In this document: piece after piece, positions 20,140-28,566 of the stretch
Position numbering within the stretch: the first letter of the stretch is position 1
How the letters are laid out: every line of letters begins with the position of its first letter
Source: Planctobacterium marinum
GTDB lineage: Bacteria; Pseudomonadota; Gammaproteobacteria; Enterobacterales; Alteromonadaceae
Assembly (NCBI RefSeq): GCF_036322805.1
Contig: NZ_AP027272.1
Span: 4,712,001 to 4,776,000, forward strand
Direction: 5' to 3'
DNA: 64,000 bases
Position numbers and translations under genes: made by a program
Notes under the pieces: model-generated
What the model saw: the letters and a program-made list of their open reading frames with translations, nothing else
Databases searched by the model: none
Told to the model about the DNA's origin: nothing

Positions 20140-20541
20140 ATGAGCCTGAGTAAAATCAAAATATTAGTGGTGGATGATGAGCCGCTTACACTTGAACTAA
20201 TGAAGCATAGCCTTGAAGCCTGCGGTAAATTTTCGGTGACAACACGCACTCGCTGTCATGAAGCGTTAAAGCTGCTCACTCGCTTTCCAGACAGTTTTGA
20301 CATTATTTTAAGTGACTGGAACGTGCCTGGTTTAAGTGGTCTGGATTTTTTAAGGCGCGCCAGGGAAATATCACCTGAAGTGCCGTTTATTATGGTGACG
20401 GGCAACAGTGATAAAACCCATGTCGTAGAAGCGATTTCCGAAGGTATCAGCGGCTATGTGGTAAAACCCTTTCGACAACAAGGTCTATTGGAAAAAGTCG
20501 GTGACGTATGGTGCCGCCACCAGTTTTCCGAGAAAATTTAA
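20140..20541 (+). CDS. CheY-like single-domain response regulator
   Basis: The 133-residue receiver has DDE pocket residues at 12-14, phosphoaspartate D59 (ILSDWNVPG), Thr in MVTGN and Lys in VKPF, close to the CheY pattern. It starts 21 bases after the EAL-like gene and likely shares its transcript. Its TAA overlaps the convergent doxX stop by four bases (TTAA). Confidence 0.88.
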   Translation: MSLSKIKILVVDDEPLTLELMKHSLEACGKFSVTTRTRCHEALKLLTRFPDSFDIILSDWNVPGLSGLDFLRRAREISPEVPFIMVTGNSDKTHVVEAISEGISGYVVKPFRQQGLLEKVGDVWCRHQFSEKI

Positions 20542-21161
20542 TTACTTATCTTTTCAGCAAAGCGTCTTTGTAGCCAATAGTCCACACTTACATATTTCCC
20601 ACCACCGATGAAAAACAAAGTCAGCAGCATAATGAAGTAGGTGGCGGCAAATTCTACACCATTGTTCAAAATGACAAAGTTGCCACTGGAAGTCAGCCAA
20701 TCGTAGTGGCCATGCTCTTGCAGCAACGACTTGGCAGCAGCGAGCTTTTCTGGTGCTTCCATTATGGCAGGATTGCTCAGTATGGTGCCATCAGCCAGCC
20801 AACTGCTGGCATCTGCAATAGCCAGCCAACCGTTTTCCAGGTGCACCGTTACCGCCGCCACCAGCATGGTTATCATTAAAGGAATAGCTACAAGTCGAGT
20901 AGCCAGGCCCAGCAACAGTAAAATAGCACCGAAAAACTCTGCGCCTACCGCTAATGCCGCCATTAATGCCGGCATAGGAAGCCCCAAGCCCCAATCGGCA
21001 TTGCCAAACCAGGCGACAGTATCCTGCCAATGATTCATTTTATTCCAGCCAGCTTGCATCAGCACGGGTGCCAGATATAAACGCAATAATAAAGGAGCGA
21101 TGAAATCTGCAGCTCTGGTTTTGTCCAGTGATGCAAATCCCTTGGTGATTATTTGATTCAT
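20538..21161 (-). CDS. DoxX-family membrane protein
   Basis: The 207-residue protein has about four membrane helices and the DoxX pattern (RLYLAPVLMQAGWNKM, then GLPMPALMAALAVGAEFFGAILLLLGLATR). DoxX proteins are small inner-membrane proteins, some linked to thiosulfate oxidation or redox stress. A specific role here is not shown. It is read alone. Confidence 0.85.
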   Translation of the reverse strand: MNQIITKGFASLDKTRAADFIAPLLLRLYLAPVLMQAGWNKMNHWQDTVAWFGNADWGLGLPMPALMAALAVGAEFFGAILLLLGLATRLVAIPLMITMLVAAVTVHLENGWLAIADASSWLADGTILSNPAIMEAPEKLAAAKSLLQEHGHYDWLTSSGNFVILNNGVEFAATYFIMLLTLFFIGGGKYVSVDYWLQRRFAEKISN

Positions 21162-21303
21162 GGTAGCCTCATTTTCTCGTGTCTGACACTAAGTACAGAC
21201 ATACAGTATAGAAGTCAGGTAGACATCTATAGTTATCAAACTTTATAAGATATTGGCTTATGAAGACCTGAGATAGTGCAACCTTATTGCAATAAGACAG
21301 AAA

Positions 21304-21329
21304 TAAAAAAGGCTCCTCGTAGAAGCCTT
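21304..21329 (-). terminator. rho-independent terminator of the nhaA operon
   Basis: On the minus strand AAGGCT pairs with AGCCTT across nine bases and runs into a T-tract (plus-strand A-run 21305-21310). It lies 19 bases past the stop of the small exported protein gene. Confidence 0.8.
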
Positions 21330-21347
21330 CGACACTATTTTAAGTTT

Positions 21348-21845
21348 TTACTTACGGTCCACAGACACTTGGGTGCTGTCTTTACAGGGGTAGCTCTGCT
21401 TTAACAGAGCATACAGGTGCTCAGATAGTGGATTGCCGGGAATTTCGTCCGCCGCCTTGAAATTATCCTGAACACTTTTTAATAAATGTAACACCACCTC
21501 GTGGGTGACATTGTCGTCCGGCAAACAAAATCCTGCATACAAGGTGGCCGGTGTTTTTGTCCGTTCCATACCCACTCGGGTTCGATAGGCCCTATTTTCA
21601 TAGCTGGACTTAAACGCACTCTTGTCCACCTGCTCCATTATCACGGTATCGGTGATCACTGCGCCTTGCAAAAAACCGCGAATGTATTGATAGCAACTGG
21701 TAATAAATACGGTGCTCGACTTGGTATTCGTCTCAGCACACATTTGGTTCATATCCTTGTAAAACTCTTCTTCAGATTTAGCCTGAGCACTAACAGTAAA
21801 CGTTGCAGTCGCCAGTAACAGAACAACATTGATTAACTTGTTCAT
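21348..21845 (-). CDS. small exported protein resembling the Rap1a/Tai fold, co-transcribed with nhaA
   Basis: The 165-residue product has a signal peptide (cut near AQA) and a Cys-containing mature domain. The pattern CYQYIRGFLQGA ... FCLPDD ... SYPC resembles Rap1a/Tai-family proteins, best known as T6SS immunity factors, but no effector gene is nearby. Its ATG overlaps the nhaA stop by four bases (ATGA), so it is translationally coupled to nhaA. A role tied to Na+/H+ homeostasis or the envelope is an inference from coupling only. Confidence 0.7.
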   Translation of the reverse strand: MNKLINVVLLLATATFTVSAQAKSEEEFYKDMNQMCAETNTKSSTVFITSCYQYIRGFLQGAVITDTVIMEQVDKSAFKSSYENRAYRTRVGMERTKTPATLYAGFCLPDDNVTHEVVLHLLKSVQDNFKAADEIPGNPLSEHLYALLKQSYPCKDSTQVSVDRK

Positions 21846-23038
21846 ACTGTTTCCCCTACAACCTCTTCTTTACTCTCAGGTTTCGACTTCATAATCACAA
21901 TTGCACCGACGATAGCAGACAATAACGAGCCCATCAAAACCCCAACTTTTACACTTAACTGGTAACCCATACCTTGTTCCTCAAAGGCTAATGAACCAAT
22001 GAACAAACTCATAGTAAAGCCTACACCACATAACAGGCTTACACCGTATAATTGCAACCAGTTTGCGCCTGTGGGCATTTTTGCCAGACCAGATTTAATC
22101 ACTAAAACGCAGGTACCGAAAATACCGATTTGTTTACCAATAAACAGACCTGCTGCAATACCCAAAGTAATCGGATTGAATAGATCTTCCATGGTCGCGC
22201 CAACAATTTGAACACCAGCATTAGCAAAGGCGAAGATGGGTAATACCATAAAAGATACCCATGGATGCAGTGCGTGTTCGATGTGAGGTAACAATGGGTG
22301 ACCATCCGGGTTTTTAACTTTAAGCGGGATGAACCAAGCCAAAGCAAAACCAGCAAGCGTGGCGTGCACTCCTGATTTTAGAACGGCTGCCCACACGACA
22401 ACGCCCACTAACAAATAAGCCGCTTGATAACGCACATTGAATCGGTTTAACACACCCAAGATGGCCAATCCAATCGTACCTATTATCAGGGACGTAATAG
22501 ACAAATCTTGAGAGTAAAACAAAGCAATGATAACAATCGCACCGATGTCATCGAAGATAGCCACACTGAGTAAGAAAAGTTTTAAAGATAAGGGCAAGCC
22601 TTTACCAAACAGGATAAAGATACCCAGCGCAAAAGCAATGTCGGTTGCTGCGGGAATGGCCCAGCCATTGATGGCAATGGGGTCAGTACTGTTAAACCAA
22701 TAATAAAAAACAGCAGGAACCGCAATTCCAGCAACTGCAGCAAACGCTGGCAGTGTTATCTGTTCTACCGAGCGAAGATGTCCGGCCAGTACCTCGCGTT
22801 TTATTTCGAGACCGATTAAGAAAAAGAAAATCGCCATCAGGCCATCGTTTATCCACAGCAGCAAAGGCTTAGCTATTTCGAAAGCGCCGAATTTAAATAC
22901 CACGGGTATTTCGAGAAAACCATTATACAGGCTGTGTAGCGGGGTGTTGGCCATAATCATGGCTAACACTGCAGCAGCGACCAACAAAACACCGCCAGCA
23001 GCGTCGTGTTTAAAAATTTCTCTAATTCTGTAAGTCAT
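21842..23038 (-). CDS. nhaA: Na+/H+ antiporter NhaA
   Basis: The 398-residue integral membrane antiporter has about twelve helices. Its ion-binding aspartates D163-D164 (IFDDIGAIV) and D133 (ATDIAFALG) have the same numbering as in E. coli NhaA. It exports Na+ in exchange for protons, as expected for a marine bacterium. It is divergent from nhaR and first gene of a two-gene operon. Confidence 0.97.
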   Translation of the reverse strand: MTYRIREIFKHDAAGGVLLVAAAVLAMIMANTPLHSLYNGFLEIPVVFKFGAFEIAKPLLLWINDGLMAIFFFLIGLEIKREVLAGHLRSVEQITLPAFAAVAGIAVPAVFYYWFNSTDPIAINGWAIPAATDIAFALGIFILFGKGLPLSLKLFLLSVAIFDDIGAIVIIALFYSQDLSITSLIIGTIGLAILGVLNRFNVRYQAAYLLVGVVVWAAVLKSGVHATLAGFALAWFIPLKVKNPDGHPLLPHIEHALHPWVSFMVLPIFAFANAGVQIVGATMEDLFNPITLGIAAGLFIGKQIGIFGTCVLVIKSGLAKMPTGANWLQLYGVSLLCGVGFTMSLFIGSLAFEEQGMGYQLSVKVGVLMGSLLSAIVGAIVIMKSKPESKEEVVGETV

Positions 23039-23094
23039 CCCCTATCCCTCAACAAGTTTATTTTAAAAACGATCTTTTATTTCGTTTAAATCGT

Positions 23095-23132
23095 ATCTAA
23101 TATACTTTTACTCAGTTATTATCTGATTAGAT
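23095..23132. promoter_or_regulatory. candidate NhaR operator in the nhaA-nhaR intergenic region
   Basis: ATCTAAT (23095-23101) and ATTAGAT (23126-23132) form an inverted repeat within the 119-base divergent region. LysR regulators bind such spaced dyads. The assignment rests on position and is weak. Confidence 0.35.
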
Positions 23133-23157
23133 CAACTTTAAGGGTTGTGCCGAAACT

Positions 23158-24063
23158 ATGCAACAGTTGAATTACCACCACCTATATTATTTTTATGTTA
23201 CAGCACGAGAAGGCAGCATCATGCGTGCTGCGGAGCTTATGCACCTCACCCCACAAACCGTGAGTGGGCAGATTGCCACCTTCGAAGATTATCTGGGCAA
23301 AAAACTGTTTGATCGCAAGGGCAAGCGATTAATCCTGAATCAACAGGGTCAGTTCGTATACAGCTATGCAGAAGACATCTTCAGTTTAGGCACCGAGCTT
23401 CTGCAAAACCTGAAACAAAAAGACTCCGGCCATCACCTGCAATTCACTATCGGCGTAACCGATATTATTCCAAAAGTATTGGCCTTTGATCTATTCCGTA
23501 CCTGTTTAGATTACGACGATAACCTTAAATTGGTTTGCAAAGAGGGTGATTTAAGTAATTTGCTGGCAGAAATGGCTATCAATAAGGTTGACCTGATATT
23601 CTCTGACCAGCCTTTACCTCCTGGAGGTAACGTCAAAGCTTATAACCATTATGTGGGCGAAACCGGTATGGCATTTTTCGCTGACCCATCCATTGCAGAA
23701 CCATTAAAAAGCGGCTTCCCTTTGTCGCTACATCAGCAGCCTTTTCTGTTACCCGGTGAAAAGTCCACGCAATGTGTTGAGCTGAATGCCTGGTTCGATC
23801 GATTAGCCATTGTTCCAGATGTAGTGGCAGAATTCGAAGACAGCGCACTAATGAAACTCTTTGGACAAAGTGGTTATGGTGTTTTTTGTGCCCCAATTCC
23901 TATTGCTAATCACGTTACCAAACAATATGGCGTGGAAGTGGTCGGCACCACTACCGATATAACTGAAGATTTCTATTTGATTTCTCCAGAACGGAAACTC
24001 AAACACCCGGCAGCGCTACACTTGTTTGAGTTTGCCAATAAACTCATTAATCCCGAAAAATAA
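23158..24063 (+). CDS. nhaR: NhaR, LysR-family activator of nhaA
   Basis: The 301-residue LysR regulator has an N-terminal winged helix-turn-helix (about 5-62; NYHHLYYFYVTAREGSIMRA, close to NhaR) and a C-terminal effector domain. In E. coli NhaR activates nhaA on Na+. Divergent position next to nhaA supports the assignment. Confidence 0.93.
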   Translation: MQQLNYHHLYYFYVTAREGSIMRAAELMHLTPQTVSGQIATFEDYLGKKLFDRKGKRLILNQQGQFVYSYAEDIFSLGTELLQNLKQKDSGHHLQFTIGVTDIIPKVLAFDLFRTCLDYDDNLKLVCKEGDLSNLLAEMAINKVDLIFSDQPLPPGGNVKAYNHYVGETGMAFFADPSIAEPLKSGFPLSLHQQPFLLPGEKSTQCVELNAWFDRLAIVPDVVAEFEDSALMKLFGQSGYGVFCAPIPIANHVTKQYGVEVVGTTTDITEDFYLISPERKLKHPAALHLFEFANKLINPEK

Positions 24064-24082
24064 ACAAGACCAGAGAATGAAT

Positions 24083-24739
24083 TTATTCGTAATCGTCGAA
24101 ATCTAAATCAAAATCAGAGTCTTCAGCTTCTGCTACATTCGTCGGTAACGTTACGGCAGCAGAATCAGACACGGTCATTTTTGCAGTGTAGCTATGACTA
24201 TCATTCTCCATCCTGGGATGCCACACAGTTACCTCGTATTCACCTGCAGGGGCACTGGCAATAGTCAATTTCCCTTGTTCATCAGTCATGCCAAAATAAG
24301 GTGTTTCGGTAATATAAATGTACCCCAACATCCAGTCGTGAACATTGCATCCCAATTCAACTATTCCAGTTTTATCGAAGGTCACAGGGGTGCTGGCGGT
24401 GCCCTCATACAGTTCTTGCTCGAAGGTTTTTACTGATGAGAAAGAATAAATGTGATGCTTAATATCATCATAATTGGGGAAGTTAACGGTAGAGCCTTTT
24501 TGCACCACTAAGACATGGGGATCAAATTGACGATCCCTTTGGCCCATTTCCGCCATACTTTTATTCTCTCCGCTAATACTGTCGCCTTCGAGCAACACCA
24601 CTACACCTGCTGCAGGCTCACCGCTTTTTTGTTTTACTTCCAGTGTAATCGCATTACTTTGTGTGACCAGTATTGTACTGGCACCAAAGATCAAAGATTG
24701 CAACGAGCCGCGCAACCGGCGAGATTGGGTTAAATGCAT
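24083..24739 (-). CDS. exported cupredoxin-like protein (methylamine-utilisation type annotation)
   Basis: The 218-residue product has a signal-like N-terminus (to about residue 30). Its plastocyanin-like core has plausible type-1 copper ligands: His in KHHIYSF, then Cys and His in GCNVHDWM with a nearby Met. A C-terminal beta-sandwich-like part (LTIASAPAGEYEVTVWHP) resembles carboxypeptidase regulatory modules. An acidic Asp/Glu tail ends the protein. Similar proteins are labelled methylamine utilisation, but no such pathway is here. A periplasmic copper electron carrier is plausible. Confidence 0.72.
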   Translation of the reverse strand: MHLTQSRRLRGSLQSLIFGASTILVTQSNAITLEVKQKSGEPAAGVVVLLEGDSISGENKSMAEMGQRDRQFDPHVLVVQKGSTVNFPNYDDIKHHIYSFSSVKTFEQELYEGTASTPVTFDKTGIVELGCNVHDWMLGYIYITETPYFGMTDEQGKLTIASAPAGEYEVTVWHPRMENDSHSYTAKMTVSDSAAVTLPTNVAEAEDSDFDLDFDDYE

Positions 24740-24820
24740 GTGAGCCTTCTCAAAACAAATTTGCTTAATGTTTATTAAGGCAAATTACCCACATAAATAC
24801 CAGTGCGCTAGAAAATTTTT

Positions 24821-26143
24821 TTATTCCTGGTTAAGTGTTTGTGCCCAGTCTACAAGTTGTTGAGGGAGTGACTCCTGCCACTTTCCGGGTTTGCCTTGAA
24901 ACGAGTCCAGCGCGGTCGCGTGAAAAGTATCCCAGTGATCCAGGCCCGGCACTTTTATCACCTCAAAATCCGGATGCTGGTTGGCAATGAGCACCTGCTC
25001 AATCATATCGATGTCGTATTCCGACATAATCCAATCATTCAAACCATAGCGAATACGCACTGGTGCTTTGAGTTTTCCCCACTCACCGGCAAAATTAAAA
25101 TCTTGCATTTGGTGATAAAAACTTACTGGCCGACCGTACATGTGGGCTGGACTGTGATAATTGTATTCCGCCAGTAAGGGATTTTGCTCAATCACCTGCT
25201 GATAGCTTTTCTTTTCGACTAACATGCCATAGTACAATGGAATATAAGCGCGGTTGATTTTGTCATTGACGGTGGCTTGATCGTCGCCTTTCATGGTGAG
25301 GATACGGCGTTCAATTTCCAACATGTGCTCAAACCATGAACGGAAAAAGGTACCGTCAGATATAGCCCCGTTTAGTTGGTACTTATTAACCAAATAAGGC
25401 GCCAAAGCACTGCCCATGCTGCTGCCGTAAACAATAATGCGGTTGCGGTCAACGCGCTCATCCGCCATCAGGGTTTGCAGCGCCACTTCGTAACCATTGA
25501 GTTCAGTATTAAAATCGGTTTCAGAGCAACGACCTTCGCTATCGCCAACGCCGGGCTTTTCCACGCGCATCACCAACATATCAGAGTTGCGCACCAGATA
25601 TTGCAGGGAACGAATAAAATTAGACTGACGACCCGGCGTATATTCAATGCTGGAGCAACTTAAGCCGCCAACCACAAAAATAGCGGGCTGCGGCTGTCCT
25701 TTTTCGGGATAAGTCATTATCGTGCGTTGACGGAGATTATAGTCGGAAACAATGGTGCCGTATTCCGTGGTTAAATTATCGTATTCCTCTTTAGCAACGG
25801 CTTCAAAAACCACCGTTTTTGTTACTACTGTAGTCCCTCGGCGAAGTGTGAGTTTAGTGCCAGTGTCTGCACGCAAACCATAGATGATATCCCACCACTG
25901 ATCACCATTGCGAATGACCTCATCATCTACAGCTAATAATACGTCTCCGGGTAACACCCCTGCCGTTTGTAGAACTGACTGTGGTTCAATTGTCACAATT
26001 TCCCGGCCAACGGGCTGAACCGTCTTAAAGGTCGCGTGCCACTTAGCTCGCCTTGGCTCTCCATCCATGGCCTGTATTGCCTGGCTTGTCATTAAAAAAG
26101 ATAAACCCCATAACCAACCCCAAAATGCTGTTTTAGACATCAT
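24821..26143 (-). CDS. exported PDZ-domain alpha/beta hydrolase
   Basis: The 440-residue protein has a signal peptide (cut near IQA), then a PDZ domain (about 50-110; VLPGDVLLAVDDEVI). An alpha/beta-hydrolase domain (about 150-435) has nucleophile motif GSSMG near 245 and a probable catalytic His in GLDHWD. The oxyanion-region GGLSCSS near 160 fits a serine esterase or peptidase. PDZ plus hydrolase is uncommon; substrate unknown. Divergent from a LytTR regulator that may control it. Confidence 0.8.
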   Translation of the reverse strand: MMSKTAFWGWLWGLSFLMTSQAIQAMDGEPRRAKWHATFKTVQPVGREIVTIEPQSVLQTAGVLPGDVLLAVDDEVIRNGDQWWDIIYGLRADTGTKLTLRRGTTVVTKTVVFEAVAKEEYDNLTTEYGTIVSDYNLRQRTIMTYPEKGQPQPAIFVVGGLSCSSIEYTPGRQSNFIRSLQYLVRNSDMLVMRVEKPGVGDSEGRCSETDFNTELNGYEVALQTLMADERVDRNRIIVYGSSMGSALAPYLVNKYQLNGAISDGTFFRSWFEHMLEIERRILTMKGDDQATVNDKINRAYIPLYYGMLVEKKSYQQVIEQNPLLAEYNYHSPAHMYGRPVSFYHQMQDFNFAGEWGKLKAPVRIRYGLNDWIMSEYDIDMIEQVLIANQHPDFEVIKVPGLDHWDTFHATALDSFQGKPGKWQESLPQQLVDWAQTLNQE

Positions 26144-26277
26144 TAATATTTCCTTACCAGTAAGCGCGAACTGCGCTTGTGAGTGTTTGATTGCAGCTTC
26201 ATACTAGACAGCAGAAGCGTTTTTTTGGGTGGTTTTATGCCAACTCCGGAGTTTATGATGTTAAAACAAGGAAAGTC

Positions 26278-27072
26278 ATGATGGCGATTTGGAACTGGTC
26301 GCCGAATTATAGTGGTTGTTACCTGTTTGGCTCCCGCGTTTTTACCCACACGCTATTTTGGGTGGGCTATTATGTGTTGTTTAGCTTTATCTGGGCAAAA
26401 CCGGAACAAGGACTCTTCGCTTCTTTTTACCTTGAGTTTATCCTCATGCCAGTGCGAATTATGGCGGCGTATTGCATGTTGTACCTGTTGATACCGAGTT
26501 ACCTGGTTGAACGCCGATATCGGCACTTTTTTGGCGGCTATGGATTGCTTATCGCTGTGTCTGGATTTCTGCAATTGTGCTTTGGATACTTCTTTTACGA
26601 AACCTTACTGCCCGGTACCAATAGCGGTTTTGGCTTTAATCTGGCAGGCTGGGTAAGAAACTGTATATTAATCAACACCACAGTACTGTTATTAGGTACT
26701 GCCAAAGTGTTTATTTTATATATGGGATTATTAGAAAAACAAAGCCACGCTGGCAAGCAACAACAAAACACTCAAGACTTTATTCTGGTTAAATCAGAAA
26801 GGCGCACCTGCAAGCTATTTTTCGCCGATATCCTGTATGTGGAAGGGCTGGGCAATTACGTGACTTATCACCTGGTCAATGGAGAGAAACGAATTGTCTA
26901 CAGTTCTTTAAAAGAGACTCAAGAAAGCCTGCCAGAGCAATTTTTAAGATTACATCGCTCTTACCTCATCAACAGAAATGCCATAGAATCCTTCAATAAT
27001 GAAGAAGTGTTAGTTGCCGGAAATGCGCTACCACGAGGCAAAGACATTCAAGATGCAGAATTGGTAATTTAA
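26278..27072 (+). CDS. membrane LytTR-family transcriptional regulator
   Basis: The 264-residue protein has about four membrane helices (residues 20-150) and a C-terminal LytTR DNA-binding domain (about 165-264; FADILYVEGLGNYVTYHL, then RLHRSYLINRNAIESF). Start ATG 26278 follows AAGGAAAG; the frame runs longer upstream but lacks that signal. Membrane LytTR proteins commonly regulate adjacent genes, here perhaps the divergent PDZ-hydrolase. Confidence 0.87.
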   Translation: MMAIWNWSPNYSGCYLFGSRVFTHTLFWVGYYVLFSFIWAKPEQGLFASFYLEFILMPVRIMAAYCMLYLLIPSYLVERRYRHFFGGYGLLIAVSGFLQLCFGYFFYETLLPGTNSGFGFNLAGWVRNCILINTTVLLLGTAKVFILYMGLLEKQSHAGKQQQNTQDFILVKSERRTCKLFFADILYVEGLGNYVTYHLVNGEKRIVYSSLKETQESLPEQFLRLHRSYLINRNAIESFNNEEVLVAGNALPRGKDIQDAELVI

Positions 27073-27075
27073 ACA

Positions 27076-27519
27076 ATGAAAATTTGGGTAGATGCGGACG
27101 CTTGTCCGGTGGTTGTAAAAGAAATACTGTGTAAGGCCGCAGAGCGCACTAAAACTCCCTGTTATTTTGTGGCTAATCGCTATACAAAACTGCCGGGGTC
27201 TGAATATTTACACTCTGTAGTAGTGGAAAAAGGCTTTGATATAGCAGACCATCGTATTGTTAACGACTGTGCAGCCAAAGACTTGGTCATCACTTCGGAT
27301 ATTCCACTGGCTTCAGAAGTGATTGATAAAAAAGCACGGGCACTCAACCCTCGGGGGGAGTTATATACGCCAGATAACATACGGCAGCGCCTGAACATGC
27401 GTGATTTTATGGATACTATGCGCGCCAGTGGAGAACAAACAGGGAAAACCGCTGCCTATTCGCAAAAAGATAAACAAGCTTTTGCCAATCAACTGGATCG
27501 TATTCTGGCGCAAAAATAA
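27076..27519 (+). CDS. YaiI/YqxD-family protein (DUF188, PIN-like fold)
   Basis: The 147-residue protein has the family opening IWVDADACPVVVKEI and later VITSDIPLASEVI and NIRQRLNMRDFM. The fold is related to PIN/NYN nucleases, with acidic residues D6, D8 and D75 placed for metals, but enzymatic activity is not established for the family. Starts three bases after the LytTR stop, so co-transcription is likely. Confidence 0.92.
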   Translation: MKIWVDADACPVVVKEILCKAAERTKTPCYFVANRYTKLPGSEYLHSVVVEKGFDIADHRIVNDCAAKDLVITSDIPLASEVIDKKARALNPRGELYTPDNIRQRLNMRDFMDTMRASGEQTGKTAAYSQKDKQAFANQLDRILAQK

Positions 27520-27587
27520 AACAACACACTCTTAAATTTTTCCTTTGTGCTTTTTTTGACACAGCAATGTCATCAGCGCATTATTAA

Positions 27588-28505
27588 ATGAAGCAAATAT
27601 TAGTATTTGGGAAGCCCCTTAAATCCGTTGCTATGGTGCGTATTCTATTGAGCAAATTAAATCTCGGCACTCTTTGCCAGATAAAAGCGCTGCGCTGTTT
27701 ACTTATCAGCGCGATGCTTTTTGCTGCTCCGTTGCAAGCAGAAAACTCCCAAGATAGCGATAGTACAGGTGCTGATGATTCCGTTATCAATGTACGCTTC
27801 TGTATACCCAACGCAGATGTTTATCCATTTTTCATGTTTGATGACCGGGCTATAACGGGTATTAACCCCGATATCATCCGGGCAGCTTTTAGTCAAAAAC
27901 CGTTACAGCAAGCCAGACTAGAACTTATTCCAAGGCCCTGGAAACGCTGTAATAAAGAACTGTCCTCGGGTGAAATAGATATGGTCATCGGTTCATTCAG
28001 TAAAGAACGTGATGATGCCGGCGTTTATCCCAATGAGTTGGGTTATGCATTGGAAGATATGGTGGTATCAACAGCCGATGTTTGTTTTATCAGTTTGCCC
28101 GGTGTACAACTACAAAAAACCCAGGCAGGTATACACGGCCATGCCGAGTTTTTAGTGGGCATAGAGGCTGGGTTTTCACAATCCCATGGTCCTGATATTT
28201 CCCCAACCTGGGTTGTGATGTACAACCATCTGGAAAAGTACCGCCTGCTAAAAATGGGACGTGTGGATGCTATCGTACAGGTATGCTCAATGGACAACTT
28301 CCCCATTGATACCAAGGCCGAAGCTTCCGGTTATAAAGACTTCATCACCTTGCAGCCGCCTTATCAATCCAACCCAGCTTATGTGATCTTTAGCCAGCAG
28401 TTTGCCGCACAGCAGCCACTTCTTGCGAGAAAGATTCTACAAGAAACGCAAAAAATCGATAAACAGAAGATTTACGCCCGCTATCATTCCTCAGCAGTAA
28501 AATAA
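27588..28505 (+). CDS. periplasmic solute-binding-like protein (SBP_bac_3 fold)
   Basis: The 305-residue product has a long N-terminus and a hydrophobic signal ending near LQAEN (about residue 52). The real start may lie downstream of 27588 (ATG 27633 is possible; neither has a clear ribosome-binding site). The body has the two-lobe binding-protein pattern with GEIDMVIGSFSKERD near 127. No permease is adjacent. The ligand is unknown. Confidence 0.7.
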   Translation: MKQILVFGKPLKSVAMVRILLSKLNLGTLCQIKALRCLLISAMLFAAPLQAENSQDSDSTGADDSVINVRFCIPNADVYPFFMFDDRAITGINPDIIRAAFSQKPLQQARLELIPRPWKRCNKELSSGEIDMVIGSFSKERDDAGVYPNELGYALEDMVVSTADVCFISLPGVQLQKTQAGIHGHAEFLVGIEAGFSQSHGPDISPTWVVMYNHLEKYRLLKMGRVDAIVQVCSMDNFPIDTKAEASGYKDFITLQPPYQSNPAYVIFSQQFAAQQPLLARKILQETQKIDKQKIYARYHSSAVK

Positions 28506-28517
28506 TAATACCGGGCA

Positions 28518-28545
28518 AATAAAAAAGCACGCTTAAACAGCGCGC
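28518..28545 (-). terminator. rho-independent terminator of the porin gene
   Basis: On the minus strand GCGCGC pairs with GCGTGC (one G-U pair) across TGTTTAA, followed by TTTTTTATTT. It lies just past the porin stop at 28567 and closes the nitrate assimilation cluster. Confidence 0.75.
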
Positions 28546-28566
28546 CTTGCTCTTCTCTACAGTGTA

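Noticed and set aside
21348-21845. T6SS immunity function for the Rap1a/Tai-like protein
   Set aside because: No effector, VgrG or T6SS gene is nearby, and the gene is coupled to nhaA. The resemblance is kept only at fold level.
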